55,519 nt of DNA, from positions 1 to 55,519 of the forward strand of contig JAEUVK010000174.1 in the NCBI GenBank assembly GCA_016787135.1. The letters are read 5' to 3'. Below the pieces are notes generated by a model that saw only the letters and a list, made by a program, of their open reading frames with translations, made no database searches and was not told the DNA's origin. This DNA comes from Chitinophagaceae bacterium. Its GTDB lineage: Bacteria > Bacteroidota > Bacteroidia > Chitinophagales > Chitinophagaceae. This document shows, in pieces, positions 17,036 through 25,874 of the stretch. Position 1 is the stretch's first letter, and every line of letters begins with the position of its first letter. A program made the position numbers and the translations under genes.

Positions 17036-18070
17036 ATGCGGGCATTCAAATACCTCTCTCCGTTCCTGGTATATATCGGCTCATTCAGAGCATTCATGGT
17101 CACCGGCTGGGAAATATGGATGCCGCTGCTGTACGCATGGGTTGTTATACCACTGCTTGAATTATTTATCAGGCCGGACTCAAAGAATCTGTCAGAAGCA
17201 GAAGAAGAATTAGCCAAAAGGGACCGGTCATACGATCTTATTTTGTACGCGGTTGTAGTTCTTCAATATGCCGCACTGGTCATGTTCCTCAATGCTATGA
17301 CCCATGATAACATGACATGGATGGATATTATTGGAAGGACATGGGTGATGGGCTTATTATGCGGTGTATTCGGCATCAACGTCGGGCATGAACTTGGTCA
17401 TCGTATAAATAAATTTGAGCAAACACTGGCAAAAATGTTGTTGCTTACCTCCCAGTATATGCACTTTTTTATTGAACACAACAAAGGCCATCACAAAAGA
17501 GTAGCCACACCTGATGACCCCAGTAGTGCCAGGTATGGCGAATGGGTTTATGCATTTTATTTTCGCAGCATTATCTATAGTTACTTCGGCGCCTGGAATA
17601 TTGCAAACAAAGAAGTAAAGAAAAAAGGCAGGCCTGTTCTTTCCATTTACAACGAGATGATCCAATTCTCTTTTATACAGATCTTGTTTATTGTGGCCAT
17701 CTTTATTACCTGCGGATGGATGGTCACCTTATATTACCTGGCTGCCGCAGCGATCGGTATTTTACTCCTGGAAACAGTTAACTATATTGAACATTACGGA
17801 CTACAGCGTAAAGTGATCGATGGCAGCAAATATGAAAGGGCTATGCCCGCACATAGCTGGAACAGCGATCATATTATCGGTCGTATCATGTTATTTGAAC
17901 TTAGCCGCCATAGCGATCACCATTATCTTGCCAGCCGGAAATACCAGGTACTTCGTCATCATGATGATTCGCCCCAGATGCCTACCGGCTATCCTGGCAT
18001 GATGCTGCTTTCATTGGTTCCCCCGCTATGGCTATACATCATGAATAAGAGAATAAAAGCATCGAGCTGA
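17036..18070 (+). CDS. alkB: Alkane 1-monooxygenase (AlkB-type membrane hydroxylase)
   Basis: This 344-residue integral membrane non-haem di-iron hydroxylase belongs to the AlkB branch of the fatty-acid desaturase superfamily. The family oxidises terminal methyl groups of medium- or long-chain alkanes. The three histidine boxes are HELGH (118-122), HNKGHH (148-153) and HSDHH (292-296). The additional NYIEHYGLQR segment is the AlkB-specific HYG motif, which separates it from desaturases. Several hydrophobic helices flank the boxes. No rubredoxin or rubredoxin reductase gene is adjacent, so electron donors must be encoded elsewhere. Fatty-acid or other aliphatic substrates are possible. Confidence 0.9.
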   Translation: MRAFKYLSPFLVYIGSFRAFMVTGWEIWMPLLYAWVVIPLLELFIRPDSKNLSEAEEELAKRDRSYDLILYAVVVLQYAALVMFLNAMTHDNMTWMDIIGRTWVMGLLCGVFGINVGHELGHRINKFEQTLAKMLLLTSQYMHFFIEHNKGHHKRVATPDDPSSARYGEWVYAFYFRSIIYSYFGAWNIANKEVKKKGRPVLSIYNEMIQFSFIQILFIVAIFITCGWMVTLYYLAAAAIGILLLETVNYIEHYGLQRKVIDGSKYERAMPAHSWNSDHIIGRIMLFELSRHSDHHYLASRKYQVLRHHDDSPQMPTGYPGMMLLSLVPPLWLYIMNKRIKASS

Positions 18071-18136
18071 ATTTTTATCTGTTCAAAGCCGGAACAGTAA
18101 AAACCACAACCTGTTCGGAGAATCACACTCACAAAA

Positions 18137-18170
18137 AGAATTTTTACCGGTCTGGATAAAAATTCTCTTT
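18137..18170 (+). terminator. Probable terminator after alkB-like gene
   Basis: AGAATTTTTACC (18137-18148) pairs with GGATAAAAATTCT (18154-18165), with one bulged base and a short loop, and is followed by CTTTT. It lies 67 bp after the hydroxylase stop and 70 bp before the next gene. Confidence 0.6.
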
Positions 18171-18241
18171 TCCCTGTTTGCCAGATTAAAAAAAAAGATA
18201 AATTGAAAGGTCATTTTTTACCACACTCCAAAAACACATGT

Positions 18242-19222
18242 ATGAAAAAAAATTTTGTATTGCTTGCTGGATGTTTTTTGCTGACTTTGGGATGCAACAA
18301 ATCATCCCATGAAAACAAAGGAACGACTGTACCCGAAGAAGAATCCGTAACGGCTACACAGCGCCAATGCAGTTCCTACGACGTATTGCAGGAACAATTG
18401 AAAGCAGATCCCGATCTGCAAAAGAGAATGGACAGGATCGAGGAATTCACCCGTAAGGTGATGGAAAACCCGGCAGGGTACCGTTTACTTTCCAATGGTA
18501 TCATCGAAATACCTGTTGTTTTTAATGTATTGTACAGAACATCTGCGCAGAACGTTTCGTTGGCACAGCTTCAATCACAGATCGATGTGCTGAATGAAGA
18601 CTACGCCGGCACCAACGCCGATCACAACCTTACTTCTACGTATAACACTGTCAAGGCTGGTGATATCGGGGTTCGTTTTGTTCTGGACGCTGTTAACCGC
18701 AGAAGTACTACTAAAACAAGCTGGACCACCAACGATGCAATGAAAAAAAGTGCACAAGGTATTGCTCCTACCAGCCCCACTACCAAGCTCAATATATGGG
18801 TCTGTAATCTCAGCGGCGGCATATTAGGTTATGCTCAGTTCCCGGGCGGCAGCTCTGCCACCGATGGCGTTGTACTGGATGATAATGCCACCGGCAGAAC
18901 CGGTACAGCTGCAGCACCCTTCAACAAGGGAAGAACAGCCACACACGAAGTGGGCCACTGGCTCAATCTCCGCCATATATGGGGTGATGCTACCTGCGGT
19001 AACGACCAGGTTGGTGATACTCCTTTGCACAATACCGCTAACTATGGTTGCCCTGCTGCCGGTCACCTGAGCACTTGCACAGGTACACCTGTAGAAATGA
19101 CCATGAACTATATGGACTACACTGATGATGCTTGTATGTATATGTTCAGTCTCGGTCAAAGGACAAGGATGCTGGCCACATTTGCATCCGGCGGGCCACG
19201 CAACAGTTTTGCCCAACCATAA
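18242..19222 (+). CDS. M43-family zinc metalloprotease, lipoprotein
   Basis: This 326-residue secreted metalloprotease belongs to the pappalysin/cytophagalysin (M43) family. I chose the ATG at 18242, which gives a lipoprotein signal ending LTLGC (C18); the longer form starting at 18203 buries it. The zinc site HEVGHWLNLRH begins at H235. The Met-turn region reads MNYMDYTDDACMYMFSLGQRTRM. The usual glycine of HExxHxxGxxH is replaced by asparagine, a variant I believe recurs in Bacteroidota homologues. Four cysteines (TCGNDQ, YGCPAAG, STCTG, DACMY) are conserved-type disulfide positions. No C-terminal sorting domain is visible. Confidence 0.88.
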   Translation: MKKNFVLLAGCFLLTLGCNKSSHENKGTTVPEEESVTATQRQCSSYDVLQEQLKADPDLQKRMDRIEEFTRKVMENPAGYRLLSNGIIEIPVVFNVLYRTSAQNVSLAQLQSQIDVLNEDYAGTNADHNLTSTYNTVKAGDIGVRFVLDAVNRRSTTKTSWTTNDAMKKSAQGIAPTSPTTKLNIWVCNLSGGILGYAQFPGGSSATDGVVLDDNATGRTGTAAAPFNKGRTATHEVGHWLNLRHIWGDATCGNDQVGDTPLHNTANYGCPAAGHLSTCTGTPVEMTMNYMDYTDDACMYMFSLGQRTRMLATFASGGPRNSFAQP

Positions 19223-19240
19223 TCGCAACTATTCAATTAT

Positions 19241-19278
19241 AAAACAAAAGCTGCCCTTGAAAGGGCAGCTTTTGTTTT
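19241..19278. terminator. Perfect bidirectional terminator between M43 protease and serS
   Basis: An 18-bp perfect inverted repeat (19241-19258 and 19261-19278), with a GC-rich core GCTGCCCTT and A/T flanks, gives T-rich tails on both strands. It sits between convergent genes and probably serves both. Confidence 0.92.
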
Positions 19279-19309
19279 ACTTTGTTTGATATATAATCAA
19301 CGGATCTTT

Positions 19310-20581
19310 TCAGGAAATAAGATCTCCTCCAAAATAATGATGCAGGGCAACTGGAAGTTTGATCCCTTCAGGTCCCTGATTATTTTCCAGCAGACACGCC
19401 ATGATCCTTGGCAATGCCAGTGAACTTCCATTAAGTGAATGTACTAACTGTGTTTTCCCTTTTTCGTCTTTGAAACGGATCTTCATACGGTTGGTCTGGT
19501 AAGCTTCAAAGTTGGAAACAGAACTTACTTCCAGCCATCTTTCCTGGGCAGCACTATATACTTCAAAATCATATGTCAGTGCAGAAGTAAAGCTCATATC
19601 ACCTCCGCATAGTGCTAATATCCGATAGGGCAGTTCCAGGTTATTTAAAAGTTTTTCTACATGATTGATCATCTCCTCATGCACCGCGTAGCTGTTATCG
19701 GGATGCACTAACTGAACGATCTCTACTTTATCGAACTGGTGAACACGGTTGAGACCGCGGACATCCTTGCCAAAGCTTCCTGCCTCCCTTCTGAAACAGG
19801 GAGAATAGGCGGTCATCTTAACAGGCAGATCGGTTTCTTTTAATATTTCATCACGGTAAATATTGGTGACCGGCACTTCCGACGTTGGTATCATGTAAAA
19901 ATTGTCTGCCGGCATATAATACATCTGCCCTTCTTTATCCGGTAATTGCCCTGTACCATAGGCAGAAGCCTCATTGACCATGAACGGAGGCAGGTATTCT
20001 GTATAGCCGGCTGCAGTATTAAAATCAAGAAAGTACTGAATGAGTGCCCGCTGTAGTCTGGCCCCTTTTCCTTTATACAATGGAAAGCCGCTGCCGGTAA
20101 TTTTAGCGCCGGTCTCAAAATCAACAATGTCCAGTTTTTTAATAAGGTCCCAGTGCGGAACAGCCTCTTTGGGTAATTGAGGTTTTACTCCTCCTTCTCT
20201 CACTACTATATTATCAGCAGGAGTTCTTCCTTCAGGTACTTTTTCTGAAGGGAGATTAGGAAGTTTTACCAGTTCATCCTGCAGTTGCTTTTCAATTTCA
20301 CCCAACTTTTCAGTAATCGGTTGCAAAGTTGATTTCAAAGCGGCTACTTCCTGCTTTTTGCTTTCTGCTTCTTCCCTTTGTCCTTTTGCCATCAGGGCGC
20401 CGATCTCTTTCGAAGTACTGTTCACCTTTGCCTGGTTGGTATCAAACTCTAATTGTAATTTTTTCCGCTGATCATCTAATAAAAGAATCGTATCCACTAA
20501 GCCTGTTTCTGTAAAGAATTTTACCGCCAGTCTTTCTTTTACCCAATTCGGGTTTTGGCGTATTACCGGTAACTGCAGCAT
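19310..20581 (-). CDS. serS: Seryl-tRNA synthetase
   Basis: This class II aminoacyl-tRNA synthetase of 423 residues charges tRNA-Ser (and tRNA-Sec where present). The N-terminal coiled-coil tRNA-binding arm is visible at about 30-105 (LLLDDQRKKLQLEFDTNQAKVNSTSKEIGALMAKG). Motif 2 reads FRREAGSFGKDVRGLNRVHQF, and motif 3 is in GSSLALPRIMACLLENNQ. Length and layout are normal. The gene stands alone on the minus strand. Confidence 0.97.
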   Translation of the reverse strand: MLQLPVIRQNPNWVKERLAVKFFTETGLVDTILLLDDQRKKLQLEFDTNQAKVNSTSKEIGALMAKGQREEAESKKQEVAALKSTLQPITEKLGEIEKQLQDELVKLPNLPSEKVPEGRTPADNIVVREGGVKPQLPKEAVPHWDLIKKLDIVDFETGAKITGSGFPLYKGKGARLQRALIQYFLDFNTAAGYTEYLPPFMVNEASAYGTGQLPDKEGQMYYMPADNFYMIPTSEVPVTNIYRDEILKETDLPVKMTAYSPCFRREAGSFGKDVRGLNRVHQFDKVEIVQLVHPDNSYAVHEEMINHVEKLLNNLELPYRILALCGGDMSFTSALTYDFEVYSAAQERWLEVSSVSNFEAYQTNRMKIRFKDEKGKTQLVHSLNGSSLALPRIMACLLENNQGPEGIKLPVALHHYFGGDLIS

Positions 20582-20600
20582 CTGAATTCGAATTTTGCCG

Positions 20601-20608
20601 CAAAGATA
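20601..20608 (-). promoter_or_regulatory. Candidate -7 promoter element for serS
   Basis: On the minus strand the bases read TATCTTTG, a full match to TAnnTTTG, 19 bp before the serS start codon. The -33 TTTG is not evident. Confidence 0.4.
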
Positions 20609-20620
20609 ACCGCTGGCAGC

Positions 20621-21061
20621 TTATTGTACCTTTTTGTAAATATGGGGATCGTGTATCTGCATCCAGCGTTCAGGATGGGTAACAGGAATAAAACCAAAGC
20701 GGCTGTATAAGCCATGTGCATCTTTTGTAGCCAGCATTATCCTCCTCAACCCCTGCAGACCGGGATATGACATGATAACTTCCATCAGCCATTTGCTTAA
20801 ACCCCTGCCCCGGAATTCTTCTTCAATAAAAACATCAGCGAGGTAAGCAAACGTCGCTTCATCTGTGATCATTCTCGCAAAGCCCACCTGCCTGTCGTCA
20901 AAATAAACACCAAAAGCAAGCGAACCTTTAACGGATTTTTCTATCACTTCTCTGGGAATGCCTTCCGCCCAGTAGGATCTTGTCAAAAATGTATGGATAA
21001 AATCAATATCCAGTCTGCTCTTATCCGTACTGATGCTATACTCTCCTTTTATTACGGTCAT
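20621..21061 (-). CDS. GNAT-family N-acetyltransferase
   Basis: This 146-residue protein has the GNAT fold. The acetyl-CoA pyrophosphate loop is in EEFRGRGLSKWLM (RxxGxG-type), preceded by the beta-strand FAYLADVFI. The C-terminal YSRFGFIPV segment is typical of motif B. The N-terminal text FLTRSYWAEGIP is common to a subgroup of small GNAT proteins found across bacteria. The acceptor substrate is unknown. It is divergent from the next gene, with 43 bp between the start codons. Confidence 0.88.
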   Translation of the reverse strand: MTVIKGEYSISTDKSRLDIDFIHTFLTRSYWAEGIPREVIEKSVKGSLAFGVYFDDRQVGFARMITDEATFAYLADVFIEEEFRGRGLSKWLMEVIMSYPGLQGLRRIMLATKDAHGLYSRFGFIPVTHPERWMQIHDPHIYKKVQ

Positions 21062-21091
21062 GGTTGTCCTTTATCCAAAGTTAACGCCCCT

Positions 21092-21099
21092 TATCTTTG
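21092..21099 (+). promoter_or_regulatory. Candidate -7 promoter element, possibly leaderless transcript
   Basis: TATCTTTG matches TAnnTTTG and ends 5 bp before the ATG at 21105, so transcription would start at or near the start codon. A TTTA, near the expected TTTG, lies 18 bp upstream at 21070-21073. A leaderless mRNA is inference. Confidence 0.4.
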
Positions 21100-21104
21100 T
21101 ACTT

Positions 21105-21464
21105 ATGCAAATAAAGGATGATCTGCAACAGCGCTGGTGGACCCTGGAGGCAAAACTGGTTGAACGGTTTGGGAAGAAACCTGACATGGAAACGATCCTG
21201 TTCCTGATCGGCATACAGGAGTTTGGCGGCATCAAAGAAAAATTCACCAAAGAACAAAAACAGGACCTGATGCATGTGGCCGTCTGCAGTCTTCTTTCGG
21301 CCAGCGGCTATTATGAGCTGGAAGGGATAGATGATGATGGCTGGCCCCATTATAAACAATTAAAACCGATGCCGGAAATGGATACGATCCAACAGGAAGA
21401 TTTCCTGAAGGATCATATACTTGTGTATTTCGAAAACCAAACCCCATTTCCTGAAGGAAAGTAA
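21105..21464 (+). CDS. Conserved hypothetical protein, 119 aa
   Basis: I recognise no named domain. From the ATG at 21105 the protein has 119 residues, is soluble and is mostly helical, with text such as LQQRWWTLEAKLVERFGKKPDMETILFLIGIQEFGG. An acidic aromatic tail reads VYFENQTPFPEGK. An upstream in-frame start at 21033 would overlap the divergent GNAT gene and adds residues unlike a signal peptide, so I rejected it. The sequence looks like a real small protein because codon use matches its neighbours and the gene is 8 bp from the cyclophilin, suggesting an operon. Confidence 0.7.
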   Translation: MQIKDDLQQRWWTLEAKLVERFGKKPDMETILFLIGIQEFGGIKEKFTKEQKQDLMHVAVCSLLSASGYYELEGIDDDGWPHYKQLKPMPEMDTIQQEDFLKDHILVYFENQTPFPEGK

Positions 21465-21472
21465 TTACGACT

Positions 21473-22171
21473 ATGAAAAATATTTCATTAGCATTCATTG
21501 GTGTTTTATTTGCCTTGATTAGTGGGGCACAAAAAGATTCAACGGTAAAGAAAAAAGACAGGAAAAGAGATGTGTTGCTGCAAACAAGTATGGGGGATAT
21601 CACCATTCGTCTTTCTGATTCCACTCCTTTACACCGGGATAACTTCCTGAAACTGGTGAAAACCGGCTTTTACGATAGCGTGCTGTTTCATCGTGTCATT
21701 CAAAACTTCATGATACAAAGCGGCGACCCCGATAGTAAGAATGCCCCGGCCGGTAAACCACTTGGCAGTGGCGGCCCATCATACAGAATTCCGGCAGAGA
21801 TCAGGGCTTCTTTATTTCACAAAAAGGGAGTGATCGCTGCTGCAAGGGATAATAATCCGGAAAGAGCCAGCAGCGGCAGTCAATTTTATATCGTACAGGG
21901 TAAGGTTTTTACTGAGGGGGGGCTCGATTCACTTGAAACTTTTCGCTTAAAAAGAAAATTACCCCCGGAGCATAGAGAAATTTATAAAACAATCGGAGGA
22001 ACTCCACACCTTGATCAAAGCTATACTGTATATGGTGAAGTGGTCAAAGGCCTCGATGTCGTTGATAAGATCGCTGCCGTGGCCACAAGTAAGGCGGCAG
22101 ACAGGGACAGACCGCTGGAAGATATCCGTATCATAAAAACCAAACTGGTAAAAAGAAAAAGGAAAAAATAA
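21473..22171 (+). CDS. Secreted cyclophilin-type peptidyl-prolyl isomerase
   Basis: This 232-residue cyclophilin catalyses cis-trans isomerisation of prolyl bonds during protein folding. A signal peptide (ISLAFIGVLFALISGAQ) points to the periplasm. Catalytic-core text is LFHRVIQNFMIQSGDP and SSGSQFYIVQGK, with TVYGEVVKGLDVVDKIA near the C-terminus. Compared with minimal bacterial cyclophilins there is an insertion of about 40 residues (FTEGGLDSLETFRLKRKLPPEHREIYKTIGGTP) between the QFYIV and YTVYG elements, a form seen in Bacteroidota. The C-terminal tail is strongly basic (KRKRKK). Confidence 0.92.
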   Translation: MKNISLAFIGVLFALISGAQKDSTVKKKDRKRDVLLQTSMGDITIRLSDSTPLHRDNFLKLVKTGFYDSVLFHRVIQNFMIQSGDPDSKNAPAGKPLGSGGPSYRIPAEIRASLFHKKGVIAAARDNNPERASSGSQFYIVQGKVFTEGGLDSLETFRLKRKLPPEHREIYKTIGGTPHLDQSYTVYGEVVKGLDVVDKIAAVATSKAADRDRPLEDIRIIKTKLVKRKRKK

Positions 22172-22172
22172 T

Positions 22173-22203
22173 AAAAGAGCCCCGGTGAAAAGGGCTCTTT
22201 TAA
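22173..22203. terminator. Terminator between cyclophilin and outer-membrane receptor
   Basis: AAAAGAGCCC (22173-22182) pairs with GGGCTCTTTT (22192-22201) around a 9-nt loop. The symmetric A/T flanks let it serve both convergent genes. Confidence 0.88.
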
Positions 22204-22224
22204 GGTATAATGGTTCATGGCTGG

Positions 22225-24693
22225 TTACTGTCCAATACCTCCGCCACCCTGAGTACGTCTTGCTTCTTCTTCTGAAGCCTGTTTGCGCTGGCGGGCTGCT
22301 TTCACCGTATTGCTGCCGAATCTCCATGTCAGGCTGGTGCGTAACTGACGGCTTTCGCCATAGCCGCTTGCTATTAGCCTCTGTCCTGCAAAATTGCTTT
22401 CGCCTTTCCATTTCTGTGTAAAGAATACGTCTGTAAGAGCTACCTTAAATGTACCCTGTCCTTTGAAAACAGTTTTTTGTACGCCTGCATCCATACTCCA
22501 CAATGCTGTACTCTCAAATGTTCCTCCCCAGATGGACGGAGAATTATACCATCCGCTTGTTTCTGCGGTCCATCCTTTCTTTCCGATCTTCAGGCTATGC
22601 TGCATAAAGATGTTGAAGGAAATGACATCCAGGTCCACTACCCGGCTACCACCACCAAAGTCTGCTTTATAATGCGAATAGTTTCCGCTAAAGTTGACAA
22701 AGGCTGTGTAATTCTTATACATAAAAGGATAGCTGATGTTCAGGTTGATCACATCCTGGTTGGCCAGGTTCTTTCTTGTCATAAAACTCTTTGACTTTTC
22801 AGCAGTATCAACCAACTGAACAAAGATATCGGCGACATGACTATAGCTTAGTTTTGTTGTCAGCTTATATTTATATGTATGAGTAAGCGATACGATGTTG
22901 GTGTATTGTGGCCGAAGCTGTGTATTCCCTTTCATATAAGTGTATTCATCCAGTTTGAACTCAAAGGGGTTCAGGTCCTGGTAAGCGGGACGGTCTATAC
23001 GACGGCTGTAAGAGATACCCCATTGACTCATCGGCTTTTTGTTGAACGAAATGGCTGCACTTGGGAATACATCTGTGTATTTTCTTTCAAAGGTCTGCCT
23101 GCTGTTCTTATTCACGGAACCGTCAGCATTCAGCCCATAAGAATCACCTGTTGAATTGGTATTCTCAACCCTGAGCCCGAATTGCACCATCACGCCTTTA
23201 AGCTGCTTGTTATAATTCACGTAAGCAGCATTGATGTTTTCGCTGTAATCAAACTGGTTACTGCGTGGCACATCAAGGTTCTTTACTTCAGGTTTTAATT
23301 GCTGCACATTATACCTGCCGAAGTTGTTCCCGGTATTGATAACAGATGTTTTCACGCCAATGCCCAAACGCCCTTTTTTATAATTCTGCTCATAGTCTGC
23401 CTTCAGGGTATAGATATCTATATCGGTAGGTGATATAAACCGGTAAATAGCTTTGTTCAGGAACGTATTGGGCATTGAAGCCGTATAATAGTAATTAGGC
23501 TGTAATTGATTGCTTTTTATACGGAACAATCCGTAATCGGCATCTACATTCAGTTCCCGGCCTGCTGTATCTGCATACCGGTAGTTGAGGTTGAAATTCA
23601 CATTATCCCTGTTCATCTCATTCCTGTTATTGGCAAACAAGAGACGGTCTGCTACTCCCGTTGGCTTATACACGATCGGCGTTCTGCTATCACTGTTAAG
23701 TTCATTGTCTGAAATATTACCATTGATCAATATGCCAAAAGTGCTTCTATTGGTGGCGAAGTAATCTATACCACCTTTGAACCCATGGCTGTTATTGTGA
23801 AATGCCATGGTTGTTTTTCCGTCAAAAATGGTATCGAGCTGCTCCCTGTATAATTTGAAAGAGTTATTATTCTTTGATTTGTTATAATTATAGTTTCCGA
23901 AAACATTGATCTTTTTATTTCGATGATTCAGCGAAAAACCACCATTATATTTCGGATATACGCCGATATTATAACCGGCATTGGCCGACCCGTTGGTACC
24001 AAACGCCTTATTTTTTTTCAGTTTGATATTGATGATCCCCGCATTACCCGCAGCGTCGTACTTTGCTGATGGGTTAGTGATGATCTCGATCGCCTCGATC
24101 TGCGCAGATTGGAGGGTCTTCAGGTAGTTGGCGAGATCTGTTCCCGATAATGGTGTAGGTTTCCCGTCAACATAGACCTGCACCCCGTTTTTACCTGCAA
24201 GGCTGATATTATCATCTTTGTCAACCAATACACCCGGCGACTTACGTAAGAGCTCCATAGCATCACTCCCGGTCGCATTGATCGTTCCTTCTACGTTTAA
24301 AATGGTTTTATCCGCTTTTACTTCCACCATCGGCTTTTTAGAAGATACACTTACCCCCTCCAGTACTTTTTCCGCTTTCGCCATCATCAACTCAGGAACT
24401 GCCACATCGCCCCCTGACGCTACCTCAAAAGAGGCAGAATAAACAGGTACGTAGCCTATACTGGTTGAACGAATGAAGTACTTGCCGGGAGCTGGTGCTA
24501 TAATACTATATGCACCTGATTTATCAGTAGCACCGAATTTTACGGCTGCGGAATCTTTAGCCCTCAGCAGGGATACGGTTATCTTCTCTATCCCTTTTCC
24601 CTGCTGGTCTTTAATTATTCCTGATATCTTCTGTGCACCAGCGGATAAGGCCAGAAATCCCAGACTCACAAAAAGCATTAATAATTTTCTCAT
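22225..24693 (-). CDS. TonB-dependent-receptor-like outer-membrane beta-barrel protein
   Basis: This 822-residue protein has a signal peptide (LMLFVSLGFLALSAGAQ), a carboxypeptidase-regulatory-like domain (ISGIIKDQQGKGIEKITVSL), a plug-like segment (MELLRKSPGVLVDKDDNISLAGKNGVQVYVDGKPTPLSGTDLANYLKTLQ, from about residue 146) and a barrel of the OMP_b-brl_3 type. Features such as ITNPSAKYDAAGNAGIINIKLKKNK are diagnostic of this family, which is abundant in Bacteroidota. The ligand is unknown. The C-terminus ends in a low-complexity Gln/Arg/Gly tail (RRTQGGGGIGQ) after the last strand, rather than in an aromatic residue. It stands alone on the minus strand. Confidence 0.88.
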   Translation of the reverse strand: MRKLLMLFVSLGFLALSAGAQKISGIIKDQQGKGIEKITVSLLRAKDSAAVKFGATDKSGAYSIIAPAPGKYFIRSTSIGYVPVYSASFEVASGGDVAVPELMMAKAEKVLEGVSVSSKKPMVEVKADKTILNVEGTINATGSDAMELLRKSPGVLVDKDDNISLAGKNGVQVYVDGKPTPLSGTDLANYLKTLQSAQIEAIEIITNPSAKYDAAGNAGIINIKLKKNKAFGTNGSANAGYNIGVYPKYNGGFSLNHRNKKINVFGNYNYNKSKNNNSFKLYREQLDTIFDGKTTMAFHNNSHGFKGGIDYFATNRSTFGILINGNISDNELNSDSRTPIVYKPTGVADRLLFANNRNEMNRDNVNFNLNYRYADTAGRELNVDADYGLFRIKSNQLQPNYYYTASMPNTFLNKAIYRFISPTDIDIYTLKADYEQNYKKGRLGIGVKTSVINTGNNFGRYNVQQLKPEVKNLDVPRSNQFDYSENINAAYVNYNKQLKGVMVQFGLRVENTNSTGDSYGLNADGSVNKNSRQTFERKYTDVFPSAAISFNKKPMSQWGISYSRRIDRPAYQDLNPFEFKLDEYTYMKGNTQLRPQYTNIVSLTHTYKYKLTTKLSYSHVADIFVQLVDTAEKSKSFMTRKNLANQDVINLNISYPFMYKNYTAFVNFSGNYSHYKADFGGGSRVVDLDVISFNIFMQHSLKIGKKGWTAETSGWYNSPSIWGGTFESTALWSMDAGVQKTVFKGQGTFKVALTDVFFTQKWKGESNFAGQRLIASGYGESRQLRTSLTWRFGSNTVKAARQRKQASEEEARRTQGGGGIGQ

Positions 24694-24907
24694 AAAATGG
24701 TTTTATTGATTAGTGGTGCCAAAAGTACTCCCGTGTCACAGAACTGTAAAGCGCTTACCGACAAATGGTGCGATTGGGAGTATGAACGGCCTTAAATTTC
24801 CGGTGAACTGCAACCCGTCTTTTTGGCCGGTGAACTGCTATTTTTCAATGAAAAAAATCTTTTTTCTCAAAACCCTTTTGCTCATATTTGCGTTTAAATC
24901 ACTCAGT

Positions 24908-25285
24908 ATGAATTTCCCGGAAAATCTGCGTTATACGAAAGATCATGAATGGATCAGCATCAATGGCAATACAGCCACGATCGGCATTACAGACTTTGCC
25001 CAGCGTGAACTAGGCGATATCGTGTATGTCGAGGTCGAAACGATCGGCAAAGCGCTGGAAGCAGGCGCTGTATTTGGAACTGTAGAAGCGGTAAAGACAG
25101 TATCAGACCTCTTTTTGCCGGTCAGCGGTACAATTACTGAATTAAATCCGGCATTGGCCAATTCACCGGAATTAGTAAATACCGACCCCTATGGTGATGG
25201 CTGGATGATCAAAATGACCGTAGATAATACTGCTGATGTGAACGCACTGCTTGATGCAGCAGCTTATGCAGCAGTAGCTGGGTAA
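24908..25285 (+). CDS. gcvH: Glycine cleavage system H protein
   Basis: This 125-residue lipoyl carrier shuttles the aminomethyl group between the P, T and L proteins of glycine cleavage. The start [15 protein letters not shown] is typical. The lipoylated lysine is K63 in [18 protein letters not shown], and the C-terminal [13 protein letters not shown] matches the family. The frame is open upstream to 24713, but those residues are not family-like, so the ATG at 24908 is chosen. The gene may also supply octanoyl/lipoyl groups for relay to other enzymes. It is followed by an ECF sigma gene after 42 bp. Confidence 0.95.
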   Translation: MNFPENLRYTKDHEWISINGNTATIGITDFAQRELGDIVYVEVETIGKALEAGAVFGTVEAVKTVSDLFLPVSGTITELNPALANSPELVNTDPYGDGWMIKMTVDNTADVNALLDAAAYAAVAG

Positions 25286-25327
25286 AATTATTTATGGTAG
25301 ATCCAGACCTCTTGTCCCATACCTGAT

Positions 25328-25870
25328 TTGAGTTTATCTGCAACATATACTGAGCCAGAGCTGGTAGCTTTATTGCAACAACGCAATGAAAAAGCCTTCA
25401 GCTATCTTTATGATAATTACTCCGGCGCTCTATACGGGATCATTAATTCTATTGTTACCGACTCCGAAACAGCCAATGACGTGCTTCAGGACGTTTTTGT
25501 TAATATCTGGAAAAAGATCGAATCGTATAACCCTTCTAAAGGAAGGTTATTCACCTGGATGCTGAATATCTCCCGCAATGCAGCTATAGATAAAATACGA
25601 TCCAAAGGATTCAGGGACAGCTTGAAAAACCGGCCTTTGCCAGAAAACGTAGATAGTAGCATTGGCCTGCCGGTTAATCCCGTTATCAATGATGTTGGTT
25701 TAAAGAAAATGATCGGCCAGCTGAGGGAAGAGTACAGGACTCTGATAGACCTGTCTTACTTCCAGGGATTTACGCATGAGGAGATCGCAAAAGCAACCAA
25801 TATACCTTTGGGCACTGTAAAAACAAGAATAAGAAACGCCCTGACCCAACTGAGAACATTGATGCAATAA
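25328..25870 (+). CDS. ECF sigma factor paired with RskA-type anti-sigma
   Basis: This 180-residue sigma-70 family factor resembles SigK. Region 2 includes FSYLYDNYSGALYGIINSIVTD and DVLQDVFVNIWKKIESYNPSKGRLFTWML. Region 4 includes REEYRTLIDLSYFQGFTHEEIAKATNIPLGTVKTRIRNALTQLR. The only usable start after the upstream in-frame stop is a TTG at 25328; no ATG or GTG exists before region 2, so low translation efficiency is likely. The next gene, an RskA-domain membrane protein, begins 4 bp after its stop, so the pair is translationally linked. Confidence 0.9.
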   Translation: MSLSATYTEPELVALLQQRNEKAFSYLYDNYSGALYGIINSIVTDSETANDVLQDVFVNIWKKIESYNPSKGRLFTWMLNISRNAAIDKIRSKGFRDSLKNRPLPENVDSSIGLPVNPVINDVGLKKMIGQLREEYRTLIDLSYFQGFTHEEIAKATNIPLGTVKTRIRNALTQLRTLMQ

Positions 25871-25874
25871 AAAA

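Noticed and set aside
18575..19228. Several overlapping minus-strand ORFs opposite the M43 protease
   Set aside because: They are shadows of the protease gene; none has a recognisable domain or a start of its own.
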